Shown here: positions 7,133-17,153 of the stretch, one piece after another
Numbering within the stretch: the first letter of the stretch is position 1
Layout: each line of letters starts with the position of its first letter
DNA from: Bacteroidales bacterium
GTDB taxonomy: Bacteria; Bacteroidota; Bacteroidia; Bacteroidales; UBA932
Length of the DNA: 35,009 nucleotides
Reading direction: 5' to 3'
Assembly (NCBI GenBank): GCA_016286385.1
Contig: JAEESO010000023.1
Span: forward strand, 1-35,009
Position numbers and translations under genes: made by a program
The notes under the pieces: model-generated
Seen by the model: the letters and a program-made list of their open reading frames with translations, nothing else
Database searches by the model: none
What the model was told of the DNA's origin: nothing

Positions 7133-8980
7133 ATGAAAAAGACATTATTCATATTGGTTTCAATTATCACGGCCGCAGGATGCTCCCTGGAACGCCAGCC
7201 CATGAACGGACCGTCTTCGGCCACCTTCCCTGCAAGCGAGGAGGAGGCCCTCGCAGGTGTATATGCTGCATATAAAGGCCTTACCCTGGAAGACCTTCAG
7301 AGCACCACTTTCCCTTACAGGATTGAGGATGATGCCACTGATATCGGCTCATATCGCGTGGGTAACGAAAACCTTATCAAACAGATGAATGGAACTCTCA
7401 CATCAGAGTCGTACCCTCCCCGCTGGATATATGAAGACATTTACCAGGTGGCAGGACGTGTTCATCTTGTACTGGACAATCTTGACAGGCTTAAGGGCGT
7501 TTGTGACGAGCAGACAATAGCCCAGTTCAGGGCAGAACTCCTTTGTATCAGGGCATTGCAATACAATCAGGCCTGCCAGTTCTTCGGCAATATCTCTTTT
7601 GTGGACCATTGCCTTGACCTCAAGAACAACGCCACACCTCTTTCCACTCCGGTAGAGGTAGTGACAAGGCTCCTGGATGAAGACCTAAAGGATGAAATAA
7701 TTGACGCGCTTCCGGTACAGTGGCCAAGAACCACTTACGGGACCACCCGAATAGACAGGGTTGGCGCTTATGCCCTAAAGGCAAGAATTGCCATGAACTG
7801 GGCCCATCTGAATCCCGCCTGGTGGGCTGAGGCCGCGCGGTGTTCAGCCAAAGCCATGGAACTAGGTGACGGAATCTATGGGTTGCAGGAATTGGACTAC
7901 ACCTATTATGAGAATCCGGACGACGGTCAGCCCGGGGCCGAAGCCTTGTTTGGTTATAAGGGACAGACGTCACAGGAGTGGCTTTGGGCTTTGCAGTATA
8001 ACCGTCTGGTGGGCAGCCTGTTGCCAAATATATACAGGACTGCTATCCGCGCTGTTGGAGGATGCTCTTGGCACGGCCCGTCACAGGCTATGGTAGACAC
8101 ATATCAATGCACAGACGGCCTTTCCATATCTGAGTCTCCGCTATATGATTGGAAACATCCCCGCCGTAACAGGGATCCCCGTTTGGACATGACTGCAACA
8201 ATGCCCCATACCCGTGTTCTGAATGTACAGTACGAGCTTGACTGCACAATTGACAACGTAATGGATTATAACCTTAACAAGATGGTGCCAAATGCGGAAT
8301 CTTCCCCGCTTGTCTCCAAATCGGAATATGGTGCAAACGGCTCCAAGGGACCCGGTGGATATCTGTGGCGTAAATTCCACGACAATGATTATTATGGCCG
8401 TATTTCAGGCGATAATACAGAGGATGATCTGAATGTCGGACTAATACGCTGGGCAGAAGTTCTGCTGATAGATGCCGAAGCCAATATTGAAATGGACGGT
8501 GGTAATCTTTCAAGAGCCAAAAACGACCTTGATGCAATACGCGCCCGCGTTGGAATGCCTCCAGTTACCGCTACGGACAAGGCCGGTCTTCGCAAAGCCC
8601 TTCGTTATGAGCGCAAGGTTGAGCTTGCCGGGGAAGGTTTCCGCTGGTTCGACCTTAGACGCTGGAAGAGCGCCGACGGAACTGTGCTGGCAGCTAAAGC
8701 AGTGAGCGGAAACAAATACGCTCCAGGATTCTCCACCCCGGAGAATTCCGACGGCTATATCTCCAATGCCAAGCCAATTATTGATGATGATTGGATTGTG
8801 ACATATGACAATTCATCCACTTGGGATGGAAAAAGCAGCATCAACCTCCGCGTTCAGGAAAAAATGGTTTTCCAGGTTGGGCGCGATGAACTCTGGCCAT
8901 TCCCATACAAGGAATTTATTGCCAACGACAGTATCCCTTCCGGATACAATAACCCGGGTTATCCTGCATTAACAAAATAA
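7133..8980 (+). CDS. susD: SusD/RagB-family glycan-binding lipoprotein
   Basis: 615 residues with a lipoprotein signal peptide ending at Cys17 (AAGC). Family hallmarks are visible: an N-terminal helical TPR-like half (ASEEEALAGVYAAYKGL; RAELLCIRALQYNQACQFFG), LKARIAMNWAHLNP, and the C-terminal signature RWAEVLLIDAEAN...YERKVELAGEGFRWFDLRRW, with ELWPFPYKEF near the end. It forms a lid on the SusC barrel and binds substrate at the cell surface. It follows susC by five bases. The glycan specificity cannot be read from sequence. Confidence 0.97.
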   Translation: MKKTLFILVSIITAAGCSLERQPMNGPSSATFPASEEEALAGVYAAYKGLTLEDLQSTTFPYRIEDDATDIGSYRVGNENLIKQMNGTLTSESYPPRWIYEDIYQVAGRVHLVLDNLDRLKGVCDEQTIAQFRAELLCIRALQYNQACQFFGNISFVDHCLDLKNNATPLSTPVEVVTRLLDEDLKDEIIDALPVQWPRTTYGTTRIDRVGAYALKARIAMNWAHLNPAWWAEAARCSAKAMELGDGIYGLQELDYTYYENPDDGQPGAEALFGYKGQTSQEWLWALQYNRLVGSLLPNIYRTAIRAVGGCSWHGPSQAMVDTYQCTDGLSISESPLYDWKHPRRNRDPRLDMTATMPHTRVLNVQYELDCTIDNVMDYNLNKMVPNAESSPLVSKSEYGANGSKGPGGYLWRKFHDNDYYGRISGDNTEDDLNVGLIRWAEVLLIDAEANIEMDGGNLSRAKNDLDAIRARVGMPPVTATDKAGLRKALRYERKVELAGEGFRWFDLRRWKSADGTVLAAKAVSGNKYAPGFSTPENSDGYISNAKPIIDDDWIVTYDNSSTWDGKSSINLRVQEKMVFQVGRDELWPFPYKEFIANDSIPSGYNNPGYPALTK

Positions 8981-8992
8981 AACCATATACTC

Positions 8993-11566
8993 ATGAAAAA
9001 ATTAACAACACTATGTCTTTTTGCCCTTATAGCTTTTGTGGGCTGTAAGAAAGCTGCAGAAGATGATGTCTTTGATCCACTGAAGGATAAGGACGATCCC
9101 CAGGAGGAAACCAAGGCATCCATTACCACTGAGAAACTATATGTTTCCGCAACTGAAGCAAGCTTTGCCTGGTCAGAGTACAATGGCAATGCCGAGCAGG
9201 ATTTTGGCGCTACATTCCTTGCCGGAATATACTCGGATCAAAAGTGTGAGACACCAGTCATTGCATGGACTTGGCACTATGATATTGAAAAGTACACAAC
9301 CCGGCCGGCCCAAACCTTCACTGGTTTGGAGCCGGGGAAAAAATACTGGTTCAAGGTTGTGGATAAGAACAACCATGCTTTCTCCGATGCTGTGGAGTTC
9401 ACTACGGCAGCATCAACTGTAGTTCCTCTTGGAACGACAGAAGTAGCTGTGGGTGGTACAGTCCTGCATGAGGATTTCTCAGAGTGCATTTTTGGCGGAG
9501 ATCATGTGAGCGTGGCTTACGGCGTCACATGCGATGAAGAGCCGTACAAGAAGCCTGAAGGAGTGGACCCTGAGGGATACAACACAACTGTTCCTAAACC
9601 AGTCCAGGACTGGAGGGCATTCAAATACGGTACCCGTATCATGGACTTTGCCCAGGATGTGGACGGAAAGGTGTTCACTCAGGCCGGCTATGTAAAAATC
9701 GGCAAGTCCGATGGCCCCGGAAGGCTTATTACTCCTGTCCTATCCTGTCTCAAAGAGCCTGCAACCGTGGAGGTAAGTTTCCGTGCATCGGCCTACTCCT
9801 CAGGATGCCAGACACCTACCAATTATCATGAAATATATGTAAACGTCGAGGTGGCCGATGGCGGCCTGCTTGATGGGAATGTTCTCTCAGCCGCCAATTA
9901 CAGCAACACACAACTTGTCCTTCTGAAAGATGCCACCGAATGGGGAACATATAGCGCAAAAATCAGCGGAGTATATCCCACTTCACGTATCGCCATTGGT
10001 GGAACAACTGGTGAGCTGTCACATGCCAACGGTTATGCCCGTTTTTTCCTTGACGATCTTGATATCAAGGTTGTCAGCTATGACGGCTATCCGCCCATTG
10101 AAGAAGAGATTAATATTGATGGCGCATTCTGGTCCGATGCGAAGATTTCATGGGATTCAGAGACCACGTATGACAATTATAAGGTCTATCTGAACGGTAA
10201 TCTGGTTGAGACTCTCCCGTCCGATACAAAGAGTTATCATTTTACCGGACTGGATATGGATACGGATTATGAAGTTAAGCTTGGCGCCGTTTCCGGCGGC
10301 AAGGAAGCTTTCTTCACCCCTGCTCAGTTCAAGACCGCCGGGGTTCGTCAGCTCACAAAGAATGTTGGTCCCACAAGTGTAAGCGTTGCGTTTGACAATT
10401 GCGCTGGTGAACTCACCAATACACAAATCGGGTGCTTCCAGATTCAGCTGTTTGATGCAAACGATGCCAATGGTACTCCTATTGTGGATGAGTACGTGCG
10501 TGACGCACAGAACACCTTCCACGGCCATCCGTTCATGCCCAGTCTTATGTGCGGCTCAGACAAGCCTCTTGCCCCTACTGCCGTTGCTCTGGGGTACCTC
10601 AAGGCCGATACAGATTACTGGTTCCGCGTACGCACAGTCGAGAGTTATAAATATGACTCATACATGCCCAACTCCAAGACTAGCAAAGGCGAAAAGACTC
10701 TGGCTTCCATTAACGGGACATCTGAATTCTCTCCGCTGGTAAAGGTGTCCACATCATCAAAACATAGCGCAGGCTCCAACGAAATCCTTTTCCAGGGCTT
10801 TGACGAGATAACCCTTATGGCCGACTTTGTTAACCTTGCCGTGGGCGCATATCCCGCTTTCTGCCCTGCTCCTGGAGCTGCCGGCTCACTTACGGCTCCT
10901 TTCCTCAAAGAGTGGTCTGAAGGATGGCGTTTCTATCCTCTCAATACGCAGTTACCCTCGTCACAGTTTGCAAATATCGGATGGGTTAGTGGTATCACTG
11001 TTTCCAATGAACTTGTTTCCATTGGCGGAGGTGTCATTACTGTCCCCGAATTCGCCAAGGGTGCGAAAGTGTATACAATCAAGGATGAATCTGCAAGTGT
11101 TGCAGATCTTACTGACTGGCGCATTACAAATAACGTATGGCCGGGACAGGGATTTGTGACCATGGGCGCCGCATATAGGGCTAATGACTCTGCTCTTGGA
11201 AGCAGTGCCGTGCGTGGCATGGTGGTGACTCCCGCCCTTGACTCTGACCTGCTTGGGACAGAAGCCAAAGAGTGCACGGTAACATTCAAAGCCCTCGCAC
11301 TTCAGGGCGTCGCCATGAAGATGACCGTTGGCGTATGGGATGGAGCAACAAGCACGGAAGAGGCTCCTGTATGGACCAGCGAGGATGTGGATCTGTACAA
11401 CTCGGCAGGTATGACCGAGGCAGCCGAATCATTCGTAGCCGGTGACAACCATAAATGGTATGAATACTCTGTAACCGTAAGCCTGAAGAAGGGTGACCGC
11501 GTGGCCTTTGCTACGGACAAGAACGGCGCAGCGGTCCTTGATGACATATGTATAACTCTGAAATAA
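8993..11566 (+). CDS. Surface lipoprotein with Fn3 and jelly-roll domains (SusE/F-position)
   Basis: 857 residues with a lipoprotein signal peptide (Cys18, FVGC) followed by an acidic, lysine-rich linker. By eye the layout is Fn3 (about 43-140), jelly-roll/cleaved-adhesin-like (about 150-355, ending FFLDDLDIKVV), two Fn3-like modules (about 375-590) and a second jelly-roll (about 595-857, ending AVLDDICITLK). This multi-domain, non-enzymatic layout directly after susD fits a surface glycan-binding protein, which would capture substrate and pass it to SusCD. The sequence itself is not a recognised SusE/SusF homologue. An untranslated gap of eight bases leads to the small gene at 11575. Confidence 0.9.
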   Translation: MKKLTTLCLFALIAFVGCKKAAEDDVFDPLKDKDDPQEETKASITTEKLYVSATEASFAWSEYNGNAEQDFGATFLAGIYSDQKCETPVIAWTWHYDIEKYTTRPAQTFTGLEPGKKYWFKVVDKNNHAFSDAVEFTTAASTVVPLGTTEVAVGGTVLHEDFSECIFGGDHVSVAYGVTCDEEPYKKPEGVDPEGYNTTVPKPVQDWRAFKYGTRIMDFAQDVDGKVFTQAGYVKIGKSDGPGRLITPVLSCLKEPATVEVSFRASAYSSGCQTPTNYHEIYVNVEVADGGLLDGNVLSAANYSNTQLVLLKDATEWGTYSAKISGVYPTSRIAIGGTTGELSHANGYARFFLDDLDIKVVSYDGYPPIEEEINIDGAFWSDAKISWDSETTYDNYKVYLNGNLVETLPSDTKSYHFTGLDMDTDYEVKLGAVSGGKEAFFTPAQFKTAGVRQLTKNVGPTSVSVAFDNCAGELTNTQIGCFQIQLFDANDANGTPIVDEYVRDAQNTFHGHPFMPSLMCGSDKPLAPTAVALGYLKADTDYWFRVRTVESYKYDSYMPNSKTSKGEKTLASINGTSEFSPLVKVSTSSKHSAGSNEILFQGFDEITLMADFVNLAVGAYPAFCPAPGAAGSLTAPFLKEWSEGWRFYPLNTQLPSSQFANIGWVSGITVSNELVSIGGGVITVPEFAKGAKVYTIKDESASVADLTDWRITNNVWPGQGFVTMGAAYRANDSALGSSAVRGMVVTPALDSDLLGTEAKECTVTFKALALQGVAMKMTVGVWDGATSTEEAPVWTSEDVDLYNSAGMTEAAESFVAGDNHKWYEYSVTVSLKKGDRVAFATDKNGAAVLDDICITLK

Positions 11567-11574
11567 GTTCAAAG

Positions 11575-11733
11575 ATGAAACTACAGTATATTTCTCCAGA
11601 GTGTAACGCTCTTCAAATCGGGACCGATTCGGCCTTGCTGATCTCGTCCCCGATTACCCTTAGCGCCCTGTTCTCAGAGCCCATTCCTGAGCCGGAAGGA
11701 TATGTTATTGATGCAGATGAATTTGTTTGGTAG
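11575..11733 (+). CDS. Small 52-residue protein, unknown function
   Basis: A short gene starting eight bases after the preceding stop and ending ten bases before the next start; the frame is open between them. The product begins MKLQYISPECNALQIGTDSA and ends EPEGYVIDADEFVW. It has no signal peptide, a hydrophobic middle (LLISSPITLSALF) and an acidic tail with a terminal aromatic residue. Short proteins beginning M-K-x-Y-x-x-P-E occur beside surface-protein genes in Bacteroidales, as far as I recall, but none has a function I can name. An upstream in-frame ATG at 11548 lies inside the previous gene and is less likely. Confidence 0.6.
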   Translation: MKLQYISPECNALQIGTDSALLISSPITLSALFSEPIPEPEGYVIDADEFVW

Positions 11734-11743
11734 TATGATGTCT

Positions 11744-14101
11744 ATGAAAAAGTATATACTTATTGCGGCAATGGCCGCTATGGCAATCCTTGCGGGCTCA
11801 TGTGCAAAAGAGCAGGACAGACAGTCGGATAAACCGTTTGCTCTGGATCAGAATCTGGTAAAGATGCATTTTACTGCACGTACGGAGGGTAGCCCCACAA
11901 AGACTACTCTGAATACTTCTACCGGTGCCGTGTCATGGGCCGCCGGAGATGCAATAAAGATGGTCTGGGAACTTGACGGAGTAGAAGGCAGCTCAGTTTC
12001 TGATGATCTTTCAGCTGGCAATATTTCAGCTGGGAAAGCAGAGTTCACGGCTGAAGTTCCTGATAAATTTGCAATGACTGAAAAAGCATATAAAGATGCT
12101 GGAGGGTCCTCTCTACATCTTTATGCAGTGTATCCGTCTTCCATTGTGACAGATTACAGCGATGCAAGCAAATTCTATCTCACAGTTCCTAATGTGCAGG
12201 ACGGCAGCTTTGAGCACGCCTCCATTGCCCTGGCCAAATGGGACAAGAACAACCCTTCATCGGCACTTGAGTTCAAGAACCTCTGTGGTCTTCTTCAGAT
12301 TGTTATTGCCGACAACGATGTGAGAAAGATTATTCTCCACAGCAGTGACTATATTGCTGGAAAGATGCAGGTTTCTTTTACGGGTCCCACAGTAGTGGCA
12401 GTAAATGCAGGAGAAAAAGCTATTACAGTTAATGTGCCGGGGGCGGGAACATATTATGTTGCCGTTCTTCCCACTGATGATGCAAAGGGTCTTGGGGTCA
12501 ACAATTTATATGTTGAACTGCTGGATTCCTCAGATGATTTGATTGGAGACAAGTCTACGATTAATCCTCTGGTGATTGCCCGTAGGCAAATCAGAAAGCT
12601 TGGAACCATCGAGACTTCATTTAGTGACAGGCTTTATTTCAAGTCTGACGGTACTGGAGCAGGAAGCAGTTGGGATGATGCCGCAGGTGTTTCCACTCTC
12701 ATAGCAACTATGCAGTCCGGAACAGCAATAACAAAGGATCTGTATCTTGCTGCCGGCGATTATGTTATTGATAACAAGACAATGAAACCGGTATCCGGCA
12801 CCACGCTTAAGATTATGGGTGGTTATCCTTCGGATGCTTCAGGCAAATCTCTTTCAGGTCGTGATATACAAAACAATGTTACCACCATCAAGAATACTGC
12901 AGGCAGAACGTTCAACACACAGATGGGTAACTGGATATTTGACGGATTGACGTTCACCAGCACTGGTTATTCGTCTAACACGGCACCAGGATGCGCCCTT
13001 CTCCTCCTTGCGGGAACCCAGTCAGTAACAGTAAAAGAATGTACTTTTACCGGCTCCTCTCACGGAGGCAGTCAAGGTGGCGCTGTGCGTGTTGACTGCG
13101 CCGCTACATTCAATAACTGTACTTTCACTGGCAATACTTCAACGGCCGGTAATGCCGGAGCTATTTGGGTTACAAATGCCGGTACATTGACTGCTATAGG
13201 ATGCCTTTTCCAGGATAATTCAACGTCAGCAGCAAGCAAATGCGGTGGAGCCATATTCAACAATGGCGGTGCAGTACGTTTGACAGATTGCTCCTTTATT
13301 GACAATGTGGCAAATGCTACTGGTGGTTATGGAGGAGCTATTACAAGCTTTAATGGTTCTGTATTCGTTGACAGGTGTTACTTCAGGGCAAGTAAGGGAC
13401 TGGTAAAGATAGGTGGTCACCATATTGATATGCGCTCTGGAACACTTGGCGTTAACAACTGCGTGTTCACCGGTCCTTTCGGTCAGGGTGTAAACCAGAT
13501 CAATAACGCTGGAGCCAGCCCTCAGCCGATGTATATAGCGAATACTGTTTTCAATAGCCAGCAAAGTGCCGCATTGATTGCAAATGCAGGAGCTGGAGTA
13601 ATTGTGAATAGTATAATGATTAACTCAGCATCGTCAGGAAACGGTTTATCCGTTTCTAATACTGGTACGCTTAATCTGAATTACACGCTTTATAATAGGG
13701 CCGAGGAAGGCGAGGGGAAAGTGGCCCCAGTAGCCACATCATGTGTCGCCGGTATTCTAGGTAATACTGGCGGAACCGCTTTCCCCACATGGTACAAGAC
13801 AAACTCCGGCACCATGAATTCCAATGACCAGACTTCTACGTCAACCGTATCAGATGCCCGCGGGACTGTTCACTATTATGTGTGGAACGGTACAATACCT
13901 TCTGCACTGGGAACCATAACCATGCCTTCACTTACAGAAGTAAAAGCAGCGCTTGGCTCAAGTGCATTCCTCACCTGGCTTGGTGATGCCAATCTCTCTG
14001 TAGATATCCGGGGCGCAGCACGTGATACTGATGCAATGTGGCCGGGATCATATCAGGGAACTGGTACTAAAGCAAGTATTGAAAGTCTTAATGTTCGTTA
14101 A
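11744..14101 (+). CDS. Lipoprotein: fimbrillin-like domain plus right-handed beta-helix
   Basis: 785 residues. A lipoprotein signal peptide ends at Cys20 (AGSC). Residues about 35-290 look like a fimbrillin (Mfa_like_1) domain, with FTARTEGSPTKTTLNTSTG, then W-A-A-G-D-A-I-K-M. Residues about 300-650 carry Gly/Asn/Cys-rich repeats of a parallel beta-helix (ECTFTGSSHGGSQGGAVRVD, NNCTFTGNTSTAGNAGAIWV, DCSFIDN), as in polymorphic outer-membrane or pectate-lyase-like proteins. The end is a beta-rich region (VDIRGAARD). It is an adhesin-like or glycan-binding/lyase candidate; no catalytic residues could be assigned. ATGs at 11735 and 11738 are alternative starts. Its stop overlaps the next start (TAATG). 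No GGCCGAT/ATCGGCC copies were seen in this gene. Confidence 0.85.
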   Translation: MKKYILIAAMAAMAILAGSCAKEQDRQSDKPFALDQNLVKMHFTARTEGSPTKTTLNTSTGAVSWAAGDAIKMVWELDGVEGSSVSDDLSAGNISAGKAEFTAEVPDKFAMTEKAYKDAGGSSLHLYAVYPSSIVTDYSDASKFYLTVPNVQDGSFEHASIALAKWDKNNPSSALEFKNLCGLLQIVIADNDVRKIILHSSDYIAGKMQVSFTGPTVVAVNAGEKAITVNVPGAGTYYVAVLPTDDAKGLGVNNLYVELLDSSDDLIGDKSTINPLVIARRQIRKLGTIETSFSDRLYFKSDGTGAGSSWDDAAGVSTLIATMQSGTAITKDLYLAAGDYVIDNKTMKPVSGTTLKIMGGYPSDASGKSLSGRDIQNNVTTIKNTAGRTFNTQMGNWIFDGLTFTSTGYSSNTAPGCALLLLAGTQSVTVKECTFTGSSHGGSQGGAVRVDCAATFNNCTFTGNTSTAGNAGAIWVTNAGTLTAIGCLFQDNSTSAASKCGGAIFNNGGAVRLTDCSFIDNVANATGGYGGAITSFNGSVFVDRCYFRASKGLVKIGGHHIDMRSGTLGVNNCVFTGPFGQGVNQINNAGASPQPMYIANTVFNSQQSAALIANAGAGVIVNSIMINSASSGNGLSVSNTGTLNLNYTLYNRAEEGEGKVAPVATSCVAGILGNTGGTAFPTWYKTNSGTMNSNDQTSTSTVSDARGTVHYYVWNGTIPSALGTITMPSLTEVKAALGSSAFLTWLGDANLSVDIRGAARDTDAMWPGSYQGTGTKASIESLNVR

Positions 14102-15687
14102 TGAAAACTTTTAAGGTTAATTGGTTATTAGTGGCGTTGGCTGCAGCAGTCTCCTGCGGGAAGGAAAACCCCGCAGGAGAGGCTGAGCCGGCGGGAAACC
14201 GTCTGGTAGAACTGCATGCAAGCCTCGGCGAAGACACCAGGGCATCGGTAAATAGCACAGGCACCGTATCTTGGGAAGCGAGCGATGAGATCTCCGTATG
14301 GACATCGGCCGATACAAAGAAAACATTCTCAATGGTCTCCATATCAGGTGGATATGCATCGTTCCAGGCCTATCTTAATATAGATGAAACGCCACAGACA
14401 TTGGCGGTGTACCCGGTGCGTTCGTTCGGCACAGTTTCCGGCAGCACCGCAACAATAGTCTATCCTTATACCTATACTTACAGGGAAGGTGCAATGGAAG
14501 CACCTATGGCTGCCCTCATCGAAGGCGAGACCATTGCTTTCCGCCATCTTGGCGGTGTGGTCCGAGTCCAATGCGACGAGGTTCCGGAATCGGCCTCCAA
14601 ATTCAACCTGGTGGCAAACGGGCAGCAGATTGTAGGGAGCTTCACGGTAAGCGTTGGCGCGGGAATGAGCGTAGAAACTATCGACAATGCATCATACACG
14701 AAGGCAATTGTTAACTTCACCGCCAACACCGGGGCCAAGACCTTTAACGTGCCAATTCCCGCGGGTTATTACCGGAGCATATATGCTTATTTCTCAGATT
14801 CTTCTGATAACAAGATAAAGGAATGGCAGGTTATGAGTGATGTTACGGTTGCCCGAGGAGATATGTTCGTAAGGCCGATGCCAGAGGATATGCTCAGGGT
14901 GATGAGCTTCAATATCAGATTTGCACATGACGAGGAAGAATACTCCGCTGGAGACGGACGCCTTTGGAGCGAGCGCAAGCTTGTAGTGCCTGGTGCCCTG
15001 GGGAGGAGGTATTTTGATGTTATGGGATCCCAGGAGAACACCACTCAGCAAATAGACGATATCCTGACATCCCTTTCAGGCTATGCCGCAATGGGTAAGT
15101 CAAATCATGACAAGGCTATCAGCGAATTGGGCTATACCTCCGCATATGAGACTTCGGCGATATACTATAGAACATCGGCAGTAACAGTGCTGGAAAGCGG
15201 GTCGTTTGATATTTCCCAGACGAATACCCGAAGGTGCAACTGGGCCAAACTCAATTATGCGGGTCACGCTTTCTATGTCTTCAATGCTCACCTTCAGGTA
15301 GGAGAATCAACTTTAAATGCTACCGAAAGGAAAGCACAGGCAGCATCAATCCTCACTGAAATAAAGAAGTATAGCAGCTCGTATCCGGTTATCTGGACTG
15401 GAGATTTCAACTGTTGGGATGCATCGGCTGATGATGTGATTAAGTATGTGATTGACGATGGGACGATGCGCGATGCCCGTTCAGATGCTCTTAATCCGCA
15501 TGGGTCAAGTGGCTCGCTACACTATTTCCAGGCCAATAACCCCACAACTCACCGCGTCGATTACGTGTTTATCAATAACGGATTTGGCGTCCAGTCATTC
15601 TGGATAGACAACTCCCAGCAGAAGAATGCCCCGGCGTGGGAATCCGATCATAATCCCGTGATAGTGGATCTCTCCTGGAGTGACTGA
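14101..15687 (+). CDS. Lipoprotein fusing a fimbrillin-like domain to an EEP phosphodiesterase/phosphatase domain
   Basis: 528 residues, lipobox Cys19 (AVSC). The N-terminal ~240 residues resemble fimbrillin domains (DTRASVNSTGTVSWEASDEI). The C-terminal ~265 residues are an endonuclease/exonuclease/phosphatase domain with an intact active-site set: MSFNIR (N271), GSQEN (E312), GDFN (D435, N437) and SDHNPV (D516, H517). EEP enzymes hydrolyse phosphodiesters or phosphomonoesters using Mg2+; family members include DNases, neutral sphingomyelinases and inositol-phosphate phosphatases, so the substrate cannot be assigned. Being a predicted surface lipoprotein inside a PUL argues against DNA repair. 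A divergent paralogue with the same layout lies at 17154. Confidence 0.92.
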   Translation: MKTFKVNWLLVALAAAVSCGKENPAGEAEPAGNRLVELHASLGEDTRASVNSTGTVSWEASDEISVWTSADTKKTFSMVSISGGYASFQAYLNIDETPQTLAVYPVRSFGTVSGSTATIVYPYTYTYREGAMEAPMAALIEGETIAFRHLGGVVRVQCDEVPESASKFNLVANGQQIVGSFTVSVGAGMSVETIDNASYTKAIVNFTANTGAKTFNVPIPAGYYRSIYAYFSDSSDNKIKEWQVMSDVTVARGDMFVRPMPEDMLRVMSFNIRFAHDEEEYSAGDGRLWSERKLVVPGALGRRYFDVMGSQENTTQQIDDILTSLSGYAAMGKSNHDKAISELGYTSAYETSAIYYRTSAVTVLESGSFDISQTNTRRCNWAKLNYAGHAFYVFNAHLQVGESTLNATERKAQAASILTEIKKYSSSYPVIWTGDFNCWDASADDVIKYVIDDGTMRDARSDALNPHGSSGSLHYFQANNPTTHRVDYVFINNGFGVQSFWIDNSQQKNAPAWESDHNPVIVDLSWSD

Positions 15688-15712
15688 TTGTATAAATCAT
15701 TATCTTTATGGC

Positions 15713-17149
15713 ATGAATAAGATTGCTAACCTGATTTTTACTTTGCTGATGCTGTCAGCAGCAGTATCGTGCCTTCCCAAGAAGGAAGGCAGTGTTTACG
15801 TGCCAAAAGATGGAGATATCAAGTTTACGGTTCTTCAGACCACGCAAGACCATAAGTTGCATCCAGTTAAATCCACTCCCTTTTCCAAGGAAGGATATAC
15901 GGAGATAGGCTATATGGACCTGGATTCTGCCTGCGCCACTCATCCATATCTTGGGACAGGCGTTTCCCTTACAGATGCCAGCTGTTATTTACTGAGCCAG
16001 ATGCCTCCAAGGAAACGTAAGGCTTTCCTCAAGGATGCTTTTACTCCCACGGGGATGAATCTCAGTATGGTCCGTTTGAATTGCGGTGCAAGTGACTATG
16101 CCACTGAGCTCTACAACTATAACGATGCTGCCGGTGACGTAGAAATGAAGCATTTCTCCATAGACAGGGACAGGTTGTATATGATTCCCGTAATCAAGGA
16201 GGTGCTGAAGGTGTGTCCGGACCTTTTTGTCTATTCCGCAGTGTGGAGTGAGCCTGGGTGGATGAAAACCTCCGGAGCCATGTGCGGAGGGGCATTACTG
16301 GATGAGTATCTTCCAGCTTATGCCAATTACGTTGCAGCGTATCTGAAAGCATATAAGGATGCAGGAGTGAAGATAGACGCCATGTCCATTCATAACGAGC
16401 CTCTTACAGATCAGAACGGAGGTTGTCCTGCATCGTTGGTTTCAGAAGAACAGGAAATCATACTTGCCGGTAAACTGTTTCCGGAAGCTTTCGGCAAGGC
16501 TGGCGTTGAAACGAAGATTTGGGTTCATGACTACGATTATACCTATTGGGAGAGGGTGAACCGTATCCTTGCCGATAAAGACGTGAACTCCAATATAGAC
16601 GCTGTAGCATGGCATCCCTATGGCACAGGCACTCCTAATTTCCAGAAAAAAGTGCTTGCAGAGCATCCGGGAATGCCGATGCACCTTACAGAACGCGGTC
16701 CCAACAAACTCAAGGCCGATATCCAAACCCGTAAATGGTGGAGCGACGTCATCTTCGATGCGCTTCGCTACGGCAGCAGCTCATATTCAAGTTGGAACCT
16801 CCTTCTGGATACAGATGGGCAACCTCTTACCGGAAAATATCCATGCGGAGGCCTTGAGGAGATTGACCTTGAGACTGGTGAGATCTCGGGATCAACCCAG
16901 GCCGATGTCTTCCGTCAGTATTGTCCTTATGTAAAGCGTGGCGCAGAGATTCTGGAGATGGAATCTCCTGATGACGATATTGCGTCCATAGCGTTCCGCA
17001 ATCCTGACGGGAGTTATGTGGTTGTGATCTCTTCCGAGGATCTCCACGCCCGCAAAAAATATCAGATCAAATATAAAGATAAGTACCTTGCCGTGAGCCT
17101 GCCTCTTGGGACCTGGTCCATGACAACTGTCCTTATAGAAAACCAGTAG
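15713..17149 (+). CDS. GH30-family glycoside hydrolase lipoprotein
   Basis: 478 residues, lipobox Cys20 (AVSC). Typical GH30 features are a TIM-barrel start GTGVSLTDASCYLL, the VWSEPGWMKTSG segment, acid/base Glu229 in HNEP and probable nucleophile Glu327 in LTERG, 98 residues apart as in the family. The C-terminus has the beta-sandwich (YVVVISSEDL ... TWSMTTVLI). GH30 enzymes include beta-glucosidases/glucosylceramidases, beta-1,6-glucanases and beta-xylosidases, all retaining. The start at 15713 is preferred over 15680, which is inside the previous gene. It sits between the two fimbrillin-EEP genes. Confidence 0.93.
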   Translation: MNKIANLIFTLLMLSAAVSCLPKKEGSVYVPKDGDIKFTVLQTTQDHKLHPVKSTPFSKEGYTEIGYMDLDSACATHPYLGTGVSLTDASCYLLSQMPPRKRKAFLKDAFTPTGMNLSMVRLNCGASDYATELYNYNDAAGDVEMKHFSIDRDRLYMIPVIKEVLKVCPDLFVYSAVWSEPGWMKTSGAMCGGALLDEYLPAYANYVAAYLKAYKDAGVKIDAMSIHNEPLTDQNGGCPASLVSEEQEIILAGKLFPEAFGKAGVETKIWVHDYDYTYWERVNRILADKDVNSNIDAVAWHPYGTGTPNFQKKVLAEHPGMPMHLTERGPNKLKADIQTRKWWSDVIFDALRYGSSSYSSWNLLLDTDGQPLTGKYPCGGLEEIDLETGEISGSTQADVFRQYCPYVKRGAEILEMESPDDDIASIAFRNPDGSYVVVISSEDLHARKKYQIKYKDKYLAVSLPLGTWSMTTVLIENQ

Positions 17150-17153
17150 TCTT

